Of a stretch of DNA of 64,000 nucleotides, positions 35,431 through 46,229 are shown piece after piece. Positions within the stretch are counted from its first letter, which is position 1. The number at the start of each line of letters is the position of its first letter. Position numbers and translations under genes: made by a program. Origin of the DNA: Rehmannia glutinosa (taxonomy: Eukaryota > Streptophyta > Magnoliopsida > Lamiales > Orobanchaceae); contig JABTTQ020000187.1 of assembly GCA_016081115.2 (NCBI GenBank), forward strand, positions 372,001 through 436,000, written 5' to 3'. The notes beneath the pieces are model-generated. The model ran no database searches and was not told the DNA's origin. It saw only the letters and a program-made list of their open reading frames with translations.

Positions 35431-35754
35431 GCATGATTTTTCTGTGTTCTTTTATTATTTTGTGATTTGAAGTTTTTCGTTTGTTTCGATGTTGTTTCGA
35501 AGTTGTTTGTTTCTTTGTTGTTTCTGTGTTTTCAAATATGTTATTAATCCTAAAGACTGGTATACTGCTAGAATATATATTAGGTTCTCTTTTGATGTTA
35601 TAAACAATTTGAAGAACTAATTAACTGAAAACTAACTTGAGGCTTTCAGGAAAACCCATTTTTGCTATATATTTTCCATTTATTTGTTCTTTTTTATTGT
35701 TTTTGATTTGTTGTGTTATATGTCTGATTGTGTATCTTTTTTTATTTCTTTTGT

Positions 35755-35980
35755 AGTGAATGTGGGATTTTTTGTTGCTTGTTATGCCGAGCATTTTATT
35801 GTTGGGAAGGCTATGGACGTTGAAGCGTTTGAGATAGAGAATGAACAAGCAAGACTTAGTCATCTGCTTCACAATCATGCTAAGTTGAAGCTGCAAAATA
35901 TTGATGATGATGACAATGGCATTGAGATTCTACCTCCACTTTCTAATGATTTTAGAGAATTGTTGTTACGTAAATCTTAA
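35755..35980 (+). pseudogene. Ulp1-type protease C-terminal fragment (right arm)
   Basis: Inverted copy of 24142-24370. It reads GFFVACYAEHFIVGKAMDVE, then ENEQARLSHLLHNHAKLKLQ, an Asp run and PPLSNDFRELLLRKS, ending TAA. TTTTGTAG just upstream could be a splice acceptor. The Glu-Cys-Gly of the protease active-site region lies one frame off (GAATGTGGGATTTTTT near 35758). Both arms share this slip, so it predates their divergence or is a normal feature of this family. Only the C-terminal quarter of the domain remains. Confidence 0.65.
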
Positions 35981-36009
35981 TGATGGTGTAATCAGTTGAA
36001 CAATATATT

Positions 36010-36446
36010 TAAGTTTGGTATTTTTAGTAGTATGGAACTATTTGTATTTGATTAGCTTTCTAGGGTCTAGATTGTTATCGGCTACTTTGATTTACAATAT
36101 GTGGGATTGGATATATTGTTTTCCAGATAAGTCGCTTCCATTGTTTCCTTCATGTAGTATCCGAGCAGTATTGATACATATTTTCATTCAATTCTTTTAG
36201 TACTGCTATAACATGTGAGGAATGAATTTCATCCATTTGAAACTTGTTGCATGTGCAAGTCCTTTTTTCAAGGTCCAGAACAAATGTTTTGTCAGCATCT
36301 ATGATTTTAAAGATAAAATTATTTGATCTCTTCAACTGAAACATAAATGAAACATGTAAGAAATAATTGTGAAACAGGGGATCATGTGATAAAAGTTTGT
36401 AATAAATTGCTTTTAAATTTAGAGAAATAGTGTAGTTTTTCCACAT
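36010..36446 (-). pseudogene. MULE transposase C-terminal fragment with SWIM zinc finger
   Basis: On minus: IIDADKTFVLDLEKRTCTCN, then KFQMDEIHSSHVIAVLKEL and NENMYQYCSDTT, followed after a stop by IYPIPH. This is the SWIM (CxCx-CxH) region after the MULE DDE core and the YCS...IYPI motif after it. The third Cys is replaced by Ser (HSSH in place of the usual PCxH). The DDE core between this and the N-terminal fragment is missing, and the left arm lacks this segment altogether. Confidence 0.72.
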
Positions 36447-36479
36447 ATACTCTTCAGCTTTTTTTTGTCATCCTTGTAA

Positions 36480-37118
36480 ATGTTTATCTTGCTTCATTTC
36501 GATGTCTGCATGTCTAATCTTGAACTAAAGATCTCACGTACTCTAACAAAGTTGTTACTAGTAGGTCTTTCCCCGCTACAGTTGATGCATTCAATAATTC
36601 TACGATGTTGGAAGTCAATACAAAGTAATTTTTGGTCTGGCAGTGGAGTAGTGTCCATTTCTCGTAGCCGATGATGGAAAAGTATGGTCAAATTTTCTGA
36701 ATTGAATTTGCTTTTTTAAGATTTCTTTTAGGGTGTTGAATGTGCAGTCCATTGGAATCAGTATTCTTATTATCTCAAAGTTGGTATACTCTCTATTTTC
36801 TTCCCATTGTCCATTGTGGCATATCACAGCTGGGATTTTCTCCATGCAACTGTGGAATTCAATAAAAAGTTGGCTAAGTGAAACATATAAGAAACATAAA
36901 TGAAACAGGTATGAAACAACAAAGAAATAACAAACATGTTTGGAACAACAAAGAAACCAACGTAAAAAATGTTCGGGAATTTTGGCATGAGCGTATTTTG
37001 TCCAAAAAAGGAGAAAAAGCGTATTTTTGTCAAAAATCAGCGAAAAAGCATATTTTTGGAAATGAACAGTACATGGAGTGTATGTGCAGGGATTGGGCTT
37101 GAAAAATTGGGTATTCAT
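36480..37118 (-). pseudogene. mudrA-like transposase N-terminal fragment (right arm)
   Basis: Inverted counterpart of 23575-23960. On minus it reads PAVICHNGQWEENREYTNFE, then ILIPMDCTFNTLKEIL, FPSSATRNGHYSTARPK, and in another frame DTTPLPDQKLLCIDFQHRRI and FVRVREIFSSRLDMQTSK. It lies just inside the terminal repeat. Frame changes prevent a single product. Confidence 0.68.
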
Positions 37119-37129
37119 GTCCTTTTCCC

Positions 37130-39092
37130 AATGTTTTAATTTCTCGACATTTTGGGCTCACACCATTTTGGGCTCGGCCTAATTCCAATATATTATGATA
37201 TCTCTATTCTTCTCTTGGCTCAAATGGTTATTAGTCTAATTGCAAAATGAGGATATTAACTATATCTTAGTAACAAAGAATGACACTAAGTTTACGATCT
37301 TTAAATTTAGGACAATAACTTTAATATCTTGTGAATTGAGAACAATTGAACTGAATTGCCCAAATCCGGGCTAATTGCCACGTGGACATCAAGGTTGACC
37401 CCGAATTGTTATGTGACAAAAATAACTACTTGTATCAAGTAAAATAAGTAAAAAAATTACATATATATATATATATATATCAAGTCACTTATAAATAGTA
37501 ATAAAAACTTTTTCCGCCTAAAATACCATTCTAGAATTAGTAAAATATAATTACACAATGTAACATTAATTTTGGTAATTAGTAATTAATTCTGAAAAAT
37601 TTGTATGTATATATAATAACAAAGCATTATACAAAAATAAGCTTTTCAAATTATATTTGTCTTTCGTTTTTCTTTTGTAAAATATATCAAATTAATTATT
37701 TTTTTACGATTATCAGTTTGACACCCATATTGCACATATAAAATAAAAATAAGAATAAAAATAAAGAATATAAGATATATTTGCTAAAATCTTATTTTGT
37801 AATGGGCTATAATAATTATACATTTGGGCTATTGGACACAATTTGTAAATTCATGTATTTTGGTATTTGTGATATATAAACAGTTGTTATCTGGGATTTG
37901 GCGCATTTTGTTTTAATTATTGTATTTAAGTTTATTAAATTAAACTAAAAATACTTATTTTAATTGAAGAAAATATATCATAATATGTATCCAAATATAT
38001 ATATATATATCACATATATCCATTCATAGAATGAGATATATATATGTAATAATAAATTAAAATTATGTTCATAATAGTGTTTTATAGAAAATTATTTTTA
38101 ATATTTATTAACGTACTTTACATGTTAATAGAAATTAGTTTTATATTTATCAACATATTTAAAATTCAACTTTCAAAGTGTATATGTGGACTATTATATA
38201 TGAATTTGTCTGTTTGATACTCTTTTTATATTTGTGATACAAAAATAAAATAATTTTTTACTTTTTTTTTTGGAATGTTTTATATTTTTTACAAAATTAT
38301 GTTGCCACATATAAAACATGATTTTTGTTTTATATATATATATATAATAAGTAAGCCGCTTATAAATAATATCTCAAAAAAATTCAGCCTATACCACCTT
38401 TCAATAATAGTAAAAATATAACTGCAACATGTAACGTCAATTTTAGTAATTAGTAAAGTAATTCTGGGAAATATATGATTAAAAATCAGACCAGCACTTA
38501 CAGGCTCCCAACAAAGTAATTTCCTTAAGACAATAATATTTAATTACAACTATTGGAACAAGTGTTTTATTATGGTAAATTTTTTATCTATTTTTTTAGA
38601 CTACGGATATTTGCTTGATTGCAGCCTAATTTTGTCAATACAAAAATAAAATCAACCATTGAATAATTTATATCGGGAATTTTGTAAATCTAATGCTAAT
38701 ATGTTTTTAATTTACAGTGGATCATCGATGCATAATTATAGTATTTCTGATATACAAAACTTTCAAAAATATAACATATAAATATTGACAATAAGGAAAA
38801 TTTAATATACATGTTAATGTTGTACTATATGAAACTGAATAATAATATATCATCTTCTCAAAAACTGAATTAAATTACCATAAAAGATGGATAATGAAAT
38901 CCCTAAATAAAATAAAAAAAATATATGAAATTACAAAATCGCTACACTACTCAACACCAAATTATTCAAGAAACAAAAATATCTCAAAGCAAATATCAAA
39001 AAGTAAAATCATCTAATAATGTTACAAAATATCGCAAATAATGAAAATAATTAATTTCCTTAGTTATTCTCATTAGTTCTTCTATTAAGAAT
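37130..39092. other. AT-rich intergenic DNA with small repeats
   Basis: No gene seen. 37235-37420 matches, inverted, an unclassified repeat around 60640-60701 plus 62481-62640. Segments 37486-37610 and 38354-38475 are diverged direct repeats (ACTTATAAATA ... AATTAGTAA...AATTCTG). (TA)n runs lie near 37461, 37998 and 38331. Confidence 0.65.
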
Positions 39093-39270
39093 CCAATTTG
39101 CAGTTGTATTTTACCAACAAAATAGGTATCCTAAGACTTAAAAATTCTATTGTTTTTAAGTAGATATAGTCCAGGTTATTGTTGAAATTATACATCGAGT
39201 TATAATAGGTATCAAGATACCAAGAAATCAAGAAACATGCGGAAGACGGTGAAAACTGAATCATGGCGGT

Positions 39271-39336
39271 GAAAGAAAGGAAAAGAAAAGAAAAAAGAAA
39301 AAGAAAAAGAAAAAGAAAAAAAAAGAAAAAAGAAAA
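39271..39336 (+). repeat. Purine-only (A/G) tract in Athila 5' LTR
   Basis: 66 bases of G and A only, made of AAAAG units. The 3' LTR has a shorter version at about 58110-58133. The Lys/Arg or Phe-rich frames across it are artefacts. Confidence 0.9.
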
Positions 39337-39740
39337 CAAAAATAAAAAAAATAAAATGGAGGCTTATGTACCGTGGTACACCAATAAGCAAAAAAAAAAT
39401 ATTTTAGGCTTGTACCGCGGTGCACAGCGTTTTTACTGTGTATCGCGGTGCACTTTGTCTGCGCCACGTTTTGACCCGATTTCACCTGTTTTTGACCGCG
39501 ATATATTCGATACCTACTGCGGTACCTACAAAACAGCTTTCAGCAATAATTCAACTTTACACGGTGAAAACCACGAACGGATTAATTAACGAGCGAGAAG
39601 CACTATCAACCGAAAGAAGAAGAAGAAGACAACAATCTACACATCAAAAGGAAGATCAGTGGAAGATATTTGATAATGGACAGTAGGAAGACCTATCTGT
39701 TAGAAAACAAATACCTACCAGATGAACGAAATCTTCTGCT

Positions 39741-39747
39741 ATAAATA
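39741..39747 (+). promoter_or_regulatory. TATA box of Athila 5' LTR
   Basis: CTATAAATAGCC, conserved in the 3' LTR as GTATAAATAGCC at 58572-58583. It is the likely start of element transcription, about 30 bases downstream. Confidence 0.7.
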
Positions 39748-40726
39748 GCCTTCAGTTCAGACGATTGAAGGACACCTCTCATCACAGAATTCAAGTTATC
39801 AATTTATTTTCTTTAGTTTTTAGTTCTTACTTTTCTACCATTTGTACGGTTCTGCATATTAGTTCAGCAACAGTTGATATGAAGGGTAGCACGGAGCAGG
39901 AGCTTACCATTGGAAACTTGAGAAATCTTCCAACGGGATACATACAGGTTTCTTTTTACCATCTCTTTTTATTCTTGCTTGTAAATTGTAGAACATGTGT
40001 GATTATTTGTTGTTTTGTTTTATGGATATCATCATGAGCTAAATTTCCATTTCTAGAGGATGATGTAACTTAATCGAATCTTATATTCTGATGCTTTTAT
40101 TTATCATGTTTCAGTAGTTAATTTATTTATACTGTTTGTTTTAATTACTTTTAAATTACTTGATCAATAATTTGGATTATTTGGGTTATACAATTATAAT
40201 TCGAGAGAATAAATTGTGTAATTGGCCTTAAAATGGTATAGTTTAGAATTTCATATAATTGAGAAATTTATGAATTCTCTGAAGTATTGCTTATGAATTC
40301 ACTGATCTTTATAAAATCTATTTTTGTGATTTATATAGAGATATTGAAATCTAAATGTAGATCTTTATAATTAGTTACTAATCGAGAGATAGAATTAATT
40401 ATTTTTTGGAATTCGTGATTTACAAATTACTACTGAATAATTGATAAATTAAGTTGATAAATATAAGATAACATTAATTGAATCATTCCTCTAGAATTTA
40501 TTTATTATTCGATCAAACTTTGTGTTAAATTGTGTTTTTGCTATTTACTAATTTTAAAAAACATCCAAACTCATTATTCGATTTTCTAGATAAAATTAAG
40601 CTATTTTAATTACAATACTTAATGCTTATTTAATTATCATTCCCTGTAGATACGACAACCCGATTTTATCACTATATTGAATTTTGACACCGTACAATTG
40701 CGGTAATATTTTCACGAACAACTTTT

Positions 40727-40744
40727 TGGTGTTGTTGTCGGAAA
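40727..40744 (+). other. Athila primer-binding site, tRNA-Asp type (decayed)
   Basis: TGGTGTTGTTGTCGGAAA lies six bases after the LTR. It resembles the usual Athila site TGGCGCCGTTGCCGGGGA with mostly C-to-T and G-to-A changes, as expected from deamination of methylated DNA. Confidence 0.75.
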
Positions 40745-40849
40745 TGAATTAATTTCATTTGCGCTAATATTGTTACCACATAGTCTTAATTTTAATATAG
40801 ATTATTTTATTATTCTTTCAATTTTTTTATTTTTATCATAATTCATTCG

Positions 40850-42300
40850 ATGCGACGATCTCAAAGTACTAATTTAATCCCTTTTGATCCAAAAATCGAA
40901 AGGATGTTAAGATAACTCCGAGCATACCAACTAATTGAAGCACCTGCAACGGATGGACACAATGATGAAGTTAACAATAATGGTCCACCGATACAAAATG
41001 GACAAGAACGAGCTATTCGGGACTACTTCCAACATAACACAAATCAAAATTATTCGGGTATTCAACGCCAACCTATTAATGCGAATAATTTTGAGTTAAA
41101 ATCAGCTCTCATAAGCATGGTTCAACAAAATCAGTTCGGGGGGAGAAACAGATGACCCAAATGCTCACTTGGCCACATTCTTGGAAATTTGTGACACCAT
41201 AAAAATGAATGGTGTCTCCGATGAAACAATCCGATTGAGGCTATTTCCATTTTCACTCTGGGACAAGGCAAGACAATGGCTACAATCTTTTTCCCCAGGA
41301 AGCATTGTAAATTGGAATGATCTTACTCAAAAATTTATGGCAAATTTTTTTCCACCAAGTAAGACATTCCAATTAAAAAGTCAAATAGTCAATTTCAACA
41401 GATAGACTTTGAACCTTTCTACGAAGCATGGGAACAATTCAAAGATTTACTTCGAAGATACCCACAACATGGGTATGCTAATTTGCAACAGGTTTAATAT
41501 TTTTACAACGGGATGAATGGGCAAACTCGTACAATTATTGATGCGGCTGTAGGAGGTTCATTAATGAGCAAAACTCCCACTGAAGCTCTTGGTTTACTTG
41601 AAGAGATGACTTCAAATAGCTATCAGTGGCTTTCCGAATGATCTATACAAAGAAAACTGCAGGTGTGTTCGAGCTAGATACCATGTCTGCTCTATCTGCT
41701 CAAATCTCAGCTTTGACAAATCAATTAGCTATAATAAATTCAGCAGGCAAAACACAACCGACAGACAAAGTCGGTGGCCAGTCCTGAAGGGGAAACACGA
41801 GATGCTAATGAGAAAGCAAATTACCTAAACAACAAAAATATTAACTATCGAGGTAATCAATTGCCAACTCATTATCATCCTGGACTTAGAAATCACGAAA
41901 AATTTTCTTATAGAAATATCATAAATGTGTTTCAACCACCCCGAGATTCCAAAATCAAGCAAGTACAAGCACACAAGTTGGAAAGAAAAAGCCTTCCTTG
42001 GAAGAATTATCTGGCACATTTACTGGGGAAACCCGATCCAGGTTGAACCGAAGTGATGCTCATATGGATAGTTTGTATTTAAAAGTAACAATAATTGAAA
42101 CTCATCTCAAATCTTTGGAAAGACAAATGGGGCAATTAGCTACGGCTATTAGCTCGCAACAAAAGAAAAAAAAATTCCAAGTAACACTGAGGTAAACTCA
42201 CATGACCATTGCAAAGTCATAAAATTGAGAAGTGGGACAAAACACGACGGTCCGGAAATACCAAATCATGCCACCAATGAGATAAAAGCAAAATTTTAAA
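40850..42300 (+). pseudogene. gag: Athila gag
   Basis: The ATG at 40850 opens MRRSQSTNLIPFDPKIERML. The retrotransposon-gag domain follows: NAHLATFLEICDTIKMNGVS, RLRLFPFSLWDKARQWLQSF, QKFMANFFPPSKT (to about 41400). After a stop come FYEAWEQFKDLLRRYPQHGY, FYNGMNGQTRTIIDAAVGGS and TPTEALGLLEEMTSN to about 41620. The tail has GQLATAI near 42130. Frame changes or stops occur near 40912, 41140, 41404, 41497 and 41640. It would form the particle shell. No zinc knuckle is readable. Confidence 0.88.
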
Positions 42301-42399
42301 TTCTCCACAAAGAAGAAAACATGACAAAGAATCAGAAATTGAGAAACCTCAGGTAACACCAATTTCTAATTCTGATCTTAAATTACCAAATTCTCTTTC

Positions 42400-43010
42400 T
42401 TTTCCATAGAGATTTTAGAAGAAAAAGTTGGATTCAAAATCAGCATCAACATCCATTTTGCTAATGCACTTGAACAAATGCCAAATTATGCAAAATTTAT
42501 GAAAGATGTGATGTCAAGAAAAAGAAAATTGGAGGCATATGAAATAGTTAAACTCACGGAAGAGTGCATCGCCATTTTACAAAGAAAATTACCATAGAAC
42601 TTAAAAGATTCGGGGAGTTTCATTATCACTTGCACTATTGGTGATTCTTTCTTTAATAAAGCTCTTTGTGATTTGGGTGTTAGCATTAATCTTATGCCTT
42701 TATTGTTTTAGGAAACTTGGCCTTGGAGAGGTGAAACCATCTACCATTATTGTGTAACTAGCTGGCAGATCACTCACTTACCCAAGGGGAGTGATTGAGG
42801 ATGTTTTGATAAAGGTAGATAAATTCATATTTCCGGCAGATTTTGTGGTATTGGACATGGAAGAAGACAAGAAATTCCTTTAATTCTTGGGAGACTTTTC
42901 TAGCAACTGGACGAGCTTTAATTGATGTGCAACAAGGTGAGTTAACATTACGGGTAAATGATGAAGAGATTTTGTTTAATATTTACAAAGCAATGAAATT
43001 TCAAGAATAA
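42400..43010 (+). pseudogene. pol: Athila protease region
   Basis: NALEQMPNYAKFMKDVMSRK, then ALCDLGVSINLMPL with the catalytic DLG (Athila proteases have D-L/S-G), YPRGVIEDVLIKVDKFIFPA, FVVLDMEEDKK and LATGRALIDVQQGELTLRVN. Stops lie near 42597 and 42709, and a frame change near 42880. The segment is at the expected place between gag and RT. Confidence 0.86.
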
Positions 43011-43249
43011 CCTCAAACATGTCATTTTATTGATTTGATAGAACAAAATGCTCAAACGGATATTATTGAACAAAATTTAAAGATCCGTTGGAACATTATT
43101 TGACTCAATCAATAATAAAATCTGATGATGAGTTAATTAATGACATTTATTTACTTGAGTATGTTCTTTTCTTGATGCAAAACAAGTTGAAAAAGATAAC
43201 CCAAAAGAAAAATTGGAAAACAAAAATATTGAAATGCTCCGAAAGGAAC

Positions 43250-43605
43250 TTTAGAATTAAATGAACTTCCGGAACATCTTCAATATGCATTTTTGGGAGA
43301 GAATAAAACTTACCTGGTCATTGTTTCTGCTCCTTTGTCTCATTCTAAATTGGAAAAATTGTTGTGTGTTCTTCATGAACATAAGTACACTTTGGGATGG
43401 TAAATTTATGATTTAAAAGGTATAAGTCCTTCCATTGTATTGCACAAAAATTTAATGGAAGATTCTTATAAACCATCCATTGAACACAAAAGGCGACTTA
43501 ACCCAGCCATTAAAAAGCTAGTGAGAGTTGAGGCTCTAAAATGGCTCAAGATAGGCATCATCTATGCCATTTCTGACAGTTCATGGGTAAGTCCGATACA
43601 GGTAG
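43250..43605 (+). pseudogene. pol: Athila RT, 5' part (cut by copia insertion)
   Basis: Reads LPEHLQYAFLGENKTYLVIV, LEKLLCVLHEHKYTLGW, a stop, DLKGISPSIVLHKNLMEDSY, then KKLVRVEALKWLKIGIIYAI and SDSSWVSPIQVV. Reading is cut at GGTAG (43601-43605), the left TSD of the copia element. The frame resumes at 51849 with the same QVVPKK context. Confidence 0.9.
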
Positions 43606-44871
43606 TGTTAGATAAATGTTTTTATCATGATTTTGATGATTATGTTCGATTTTGTTCAAATGAGTTTTTAAACCAAAACTATGTCCCTAAAATGTTGTCT
43701 AAATACTTCCGATCAACTTAAAATGTTTTTACTATTTTTCGGAGTATTCCTGAAGTTTATTTTCAATAACAAAATTGGACAACACATTTGTTTCAGTTCG
43801 ACCGGCCGCCCTATAGGCAACCCGCACCTTAGTTGAGCCGAGAAACAGAAAATGGGGCGTAAGAAAAATTTGACGGCCGATCAGTGGGCGAGTGCGGGCG
43901 AATTGCACTGGGAATTGGATTTTTGTTCCGGACTTTCTCTGTTTCGTAAATTCTTCAAGCGGCAACCGATCACGACTTAGGGCGACGGCCGCACCCCTTC
44001 GACCGGTCCTCCGTGTAAAAATTCGCAGAATTCAATTTCAATCTTATCTCTGCGCGACCGATCGAACCCCTTGTTTATCAAAGCAAACTATCCATTGCAT
44101 TTTCGCATGACCTTTTCCCTATTTTGTGGGATTGATTTCTAACAGCCTATATTGATCATTTTAAATGGTTTCTTTTGTAGCAAATCACTCCCCAAGGAGG
44201 AGCCAATGTCTGGAAATGAAAGCCAAGTCCTCTCGTATAAATAGAGGCTTCATTCAAGCAACAAGATACAACACTCAATACAAGCAAAAAGAGCAAACAA
44301 AGCAAACACTTCTATATCTTGGTGTATTAGCCTAAGCACTTTCACTTGCACAAATTTGAGGTCTAGGTTTTCAATTCTTGATTACACTTGTACTCATATT
44401 GTTTCAATCTTTGTTGAGTTGTAATCTTGATTTTGGTCATCATTCAACACAAGACATCCTTGTGAGTATTCTTGTGGTAAGAATACACTGGGTGATCTAG
44501 GTATAGGTGTTTGAAGGTTGTGGTAATCTTCAAAGGTGTTGTAAGAGGGTTGTGGTAATCCTCAAGGTGGTGAAAGAGGGTTGTGGTAATCCTCAAGGTG
44601 GTGAAAGAGGGTTGTGGTAATCCTCAAGGTGTTGTATTAATTTTTGGTAAATTAATAAAATCTTTTTTTCTTTTTGAAATCCATCCCGGAGATACTGGGG
44701 TGGTAGAGGATTAGGCCCTAGGTGGGTTGAACCTCTTTAAATCAACGAGTGTTGTTTATTTTCCGCATTTACATTCTTGTCATTCACTTGTTGTTTTGAA
44801 AAAGATGGTGATTTGCGAAAAATCGGCATAATCTATTCACCCCCTCCAGATTATCGTAGCCACTTGACTAA
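43606..44871 (+). repeat. 5' LTR of nested copia
   Basis: About 1.27 kb, very close to the 3' LTR. It lacks one 31-bp minisatellite unit and has a decayed last few bases (TTGACTAA for TTGGACTAACA). It carries TATAAATAG at about 44236. Confidence 0.92.
44515..44637 (+). repeat. 31-bp minisatellite in copia LTR (4 units; 5 in the 3' LTR)
   Basis: Unit GGGTTGTGGTAATCCTCAAG plus GTGGTGAAAGA. Four units here, the first variant. The 3' LTR array at 51450-51603 has five. Confidence 0.93.
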
Positions 44872-45108
44872 AGTAGTTCCAAAAATGAAGGTATGAAAGT
44901 AGTGAAAAATGATAATAATGAATTAATCTCAACACGAACTGTAACAGGCTGGCGAGTATGTATTAATTATAGAATATTGAACAAAGCTACTCGTAAAGAT
45001 CATTTTTCCCTTCCCTTTATTGATCAAATGTTGGACAGGTTAGCTGGTTAAGAATACTAATGCTTTATTGATGGTTATTCAAAGTATAATAAAATCGTCA
45101 TTGCCCCT
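44872..45108 (+). repeat. Duplicate of Athila RT segment between copia LTR and gag
   Basis: Matches 51849-52084 nearly base for base (GTAGTTCC ... GTATGAAAGTAGTGAAAAAT ... ATTGCCCCTGAA). It encodes part of the Athila RT (GWRVCINYRILNKATRKDHF). The copy ends at ATTGCCCCTGAA, where sequence switches to copia gag (ACAATCTATGAAGGG). The real flank continues GATCAAGAAAAG. Confidence 0.95.
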
Positions 45109-46220
45109 GAAACAATCTATGAAGGGACTAAGAAAGTCAAGCAAGCAAGAAAGACCATGCTTGTTAAAGACTTCGAAAACTTTAACATGTATGATGGCGA
45201 AAGCATCTCCAAGATGGTGGGAAGGCTTGACAATATTGTCAATCCTCTTGTGGCCCTCGGCAAAGTCATCTCCGAAGAAGACAAGGTGACCAAGGTATTG
45301 AATGCACTTCCCGGCTCATGGTCCGAAAAAGTAACGGCAATCACGGAGGCACAAAATCTTGAGACACTCAAGTTTGATGAGCTTATTGGAAATCTACTCA
45401 TCTATGAAGTCTATCTCAAGGAGAGGAAAAATTCCAAACCATCCACAAATCAATCGGGTATGCAAATTATTCCTAAAGGTCTTGCTTCTTCTTCTAATAA
45501 TGCATACTATGATAATGATGATGATGATGATGAGGAGACGGCCGCACTTGTTCGAAAATTTGCAAAATTTGTGAATAAAAATAAAGCAAGAAAACCAAGA
45601 GATAATGCTTGCTTTAAATGCGGAAAACTCGGGCACTTCATTGCCGATTGCCCGAAGCTCGATGAAGAGGAGCAAAAGAAAAGGAAGCCTTTCACAAAAA
45701 AGAAGGCTCTAAATACAGAAGTCAAAACATGGGATGAACTACTCAAAACAACCGATGAGGAAGGAGAAACCGAACACGGTCTCATGGCTATAGACGATGA
45801 AAACAATGAGGTACACTCAAATTCTTCTACTTCCTCCATAGTTGATGACTTGCAATGTGATTTTGATGAATTGCAAATTGAGTTTCAAAATTTAATCGTT
45901 AAATACAAAAATTTGAAAAAGGAGCATAAGGAGATTAAGGTTGAAAAGGAAAAATTATTTACCTCTTATGAATCTCTGACAAAGCTCATGCTCTTACTCT
46001 TACTAGAATTCATTCTCTTGAAACCGAAAAGGAATTGCTCACAAAAGATATTGAATGTTTGAAAAATGATGTGCATCGTTTCAACATAAGTACGGATAAA
46101 GTCACAAAAATTTTAGATGCACAAAGAGGTGAGCATTCCAAATCGGGACTTGGTTATAAGCCATTTCAAAGTGTTTTTAAGAAAAATAACCAAGGTCCGA
46201 CTTTTTGTACGTGCTAATAA
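45109..46220 (+). pseudogene. gag: Copia gag, 5'-truncated
   Basis: Begins within the UBN2 gag domain (TIYEGTKKVKQARKTMLVKD) and continues FENFNMYDGESISKMVGRLD, VLNALPGSWSEKV and LLIYEVYLKERK. A CCHC knuckle CFKCGKLGHFIADC lies at 45610-45651. An acidic segment and a coiled coil (YKNLKKEHKEIKVEKEKL, about 45900) follow, with a frame change near 45975 and then FQSVFKKNNQGP. The first ~100 residues are lost at the junction at 45108. A second knuckle, CFYCGKVGHYANNC, lies at about 46240-46281. Confidence 0.92.
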
Positions 46221-46229
46221 TTATAATAC

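Larger units (their letters stand above)
23327..37129. mobile_element. MULE-like element with long inverted arms and captured host exons (split by a Tekay insertion)
   Basis: The outer ends are inverted repeats: GGGAAAATGACATAAATACC at 23327 and the complement of GGTATTCATGTCCTTTTCCC ending at 37129. Homology continues inward as inverted arms of roughly 1.2-1.7 kb (23327-24540 against about 35440-37129). Each arm has a mudrA-like N-terminal fragment and a convergent Ulp1-like fragment. Between the arms lie pieces of two host genes (24789-25213 and 34844-35073). The Tekay-like insertion from about 25347 to 34825 separates them. Pack-MULE structure is inferred. Nine-base flanks (TAGTTCTTA left, AATGTTTTA right) do not match, so no TSD is confirmed; two separate inverted MULE copies are an alternative. 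Confidence 0.6.
39098..40720 (+). repeat. Athila 5' LTR
   Basis: Ends TTTCACGAACA just before the PBS. It aligns with the 3' LTR along its length, apart from the first bases (TTGCAGTTG here, TGTTAAGTTGG there). It contains a purine-only tract, a cluster of GTACCGCGGTAC-like dyads and a TATA box. Short open frames in it lack recognisable homology. Confidence 0.92.

Noticed and set aside
35177..35434. Minus-strand 85-codon frame as a gene
   Set aside because: The opposite strand is equally open and neither product is recognised. Kept only as an unassigned segment.
39085..39589. Lys- or Phe-rich frames at the start of the Athila 5' LTR (and at 57916-58372)
   Set aside because: They read through a purine-only tract and GTAC dyads within an LTR.
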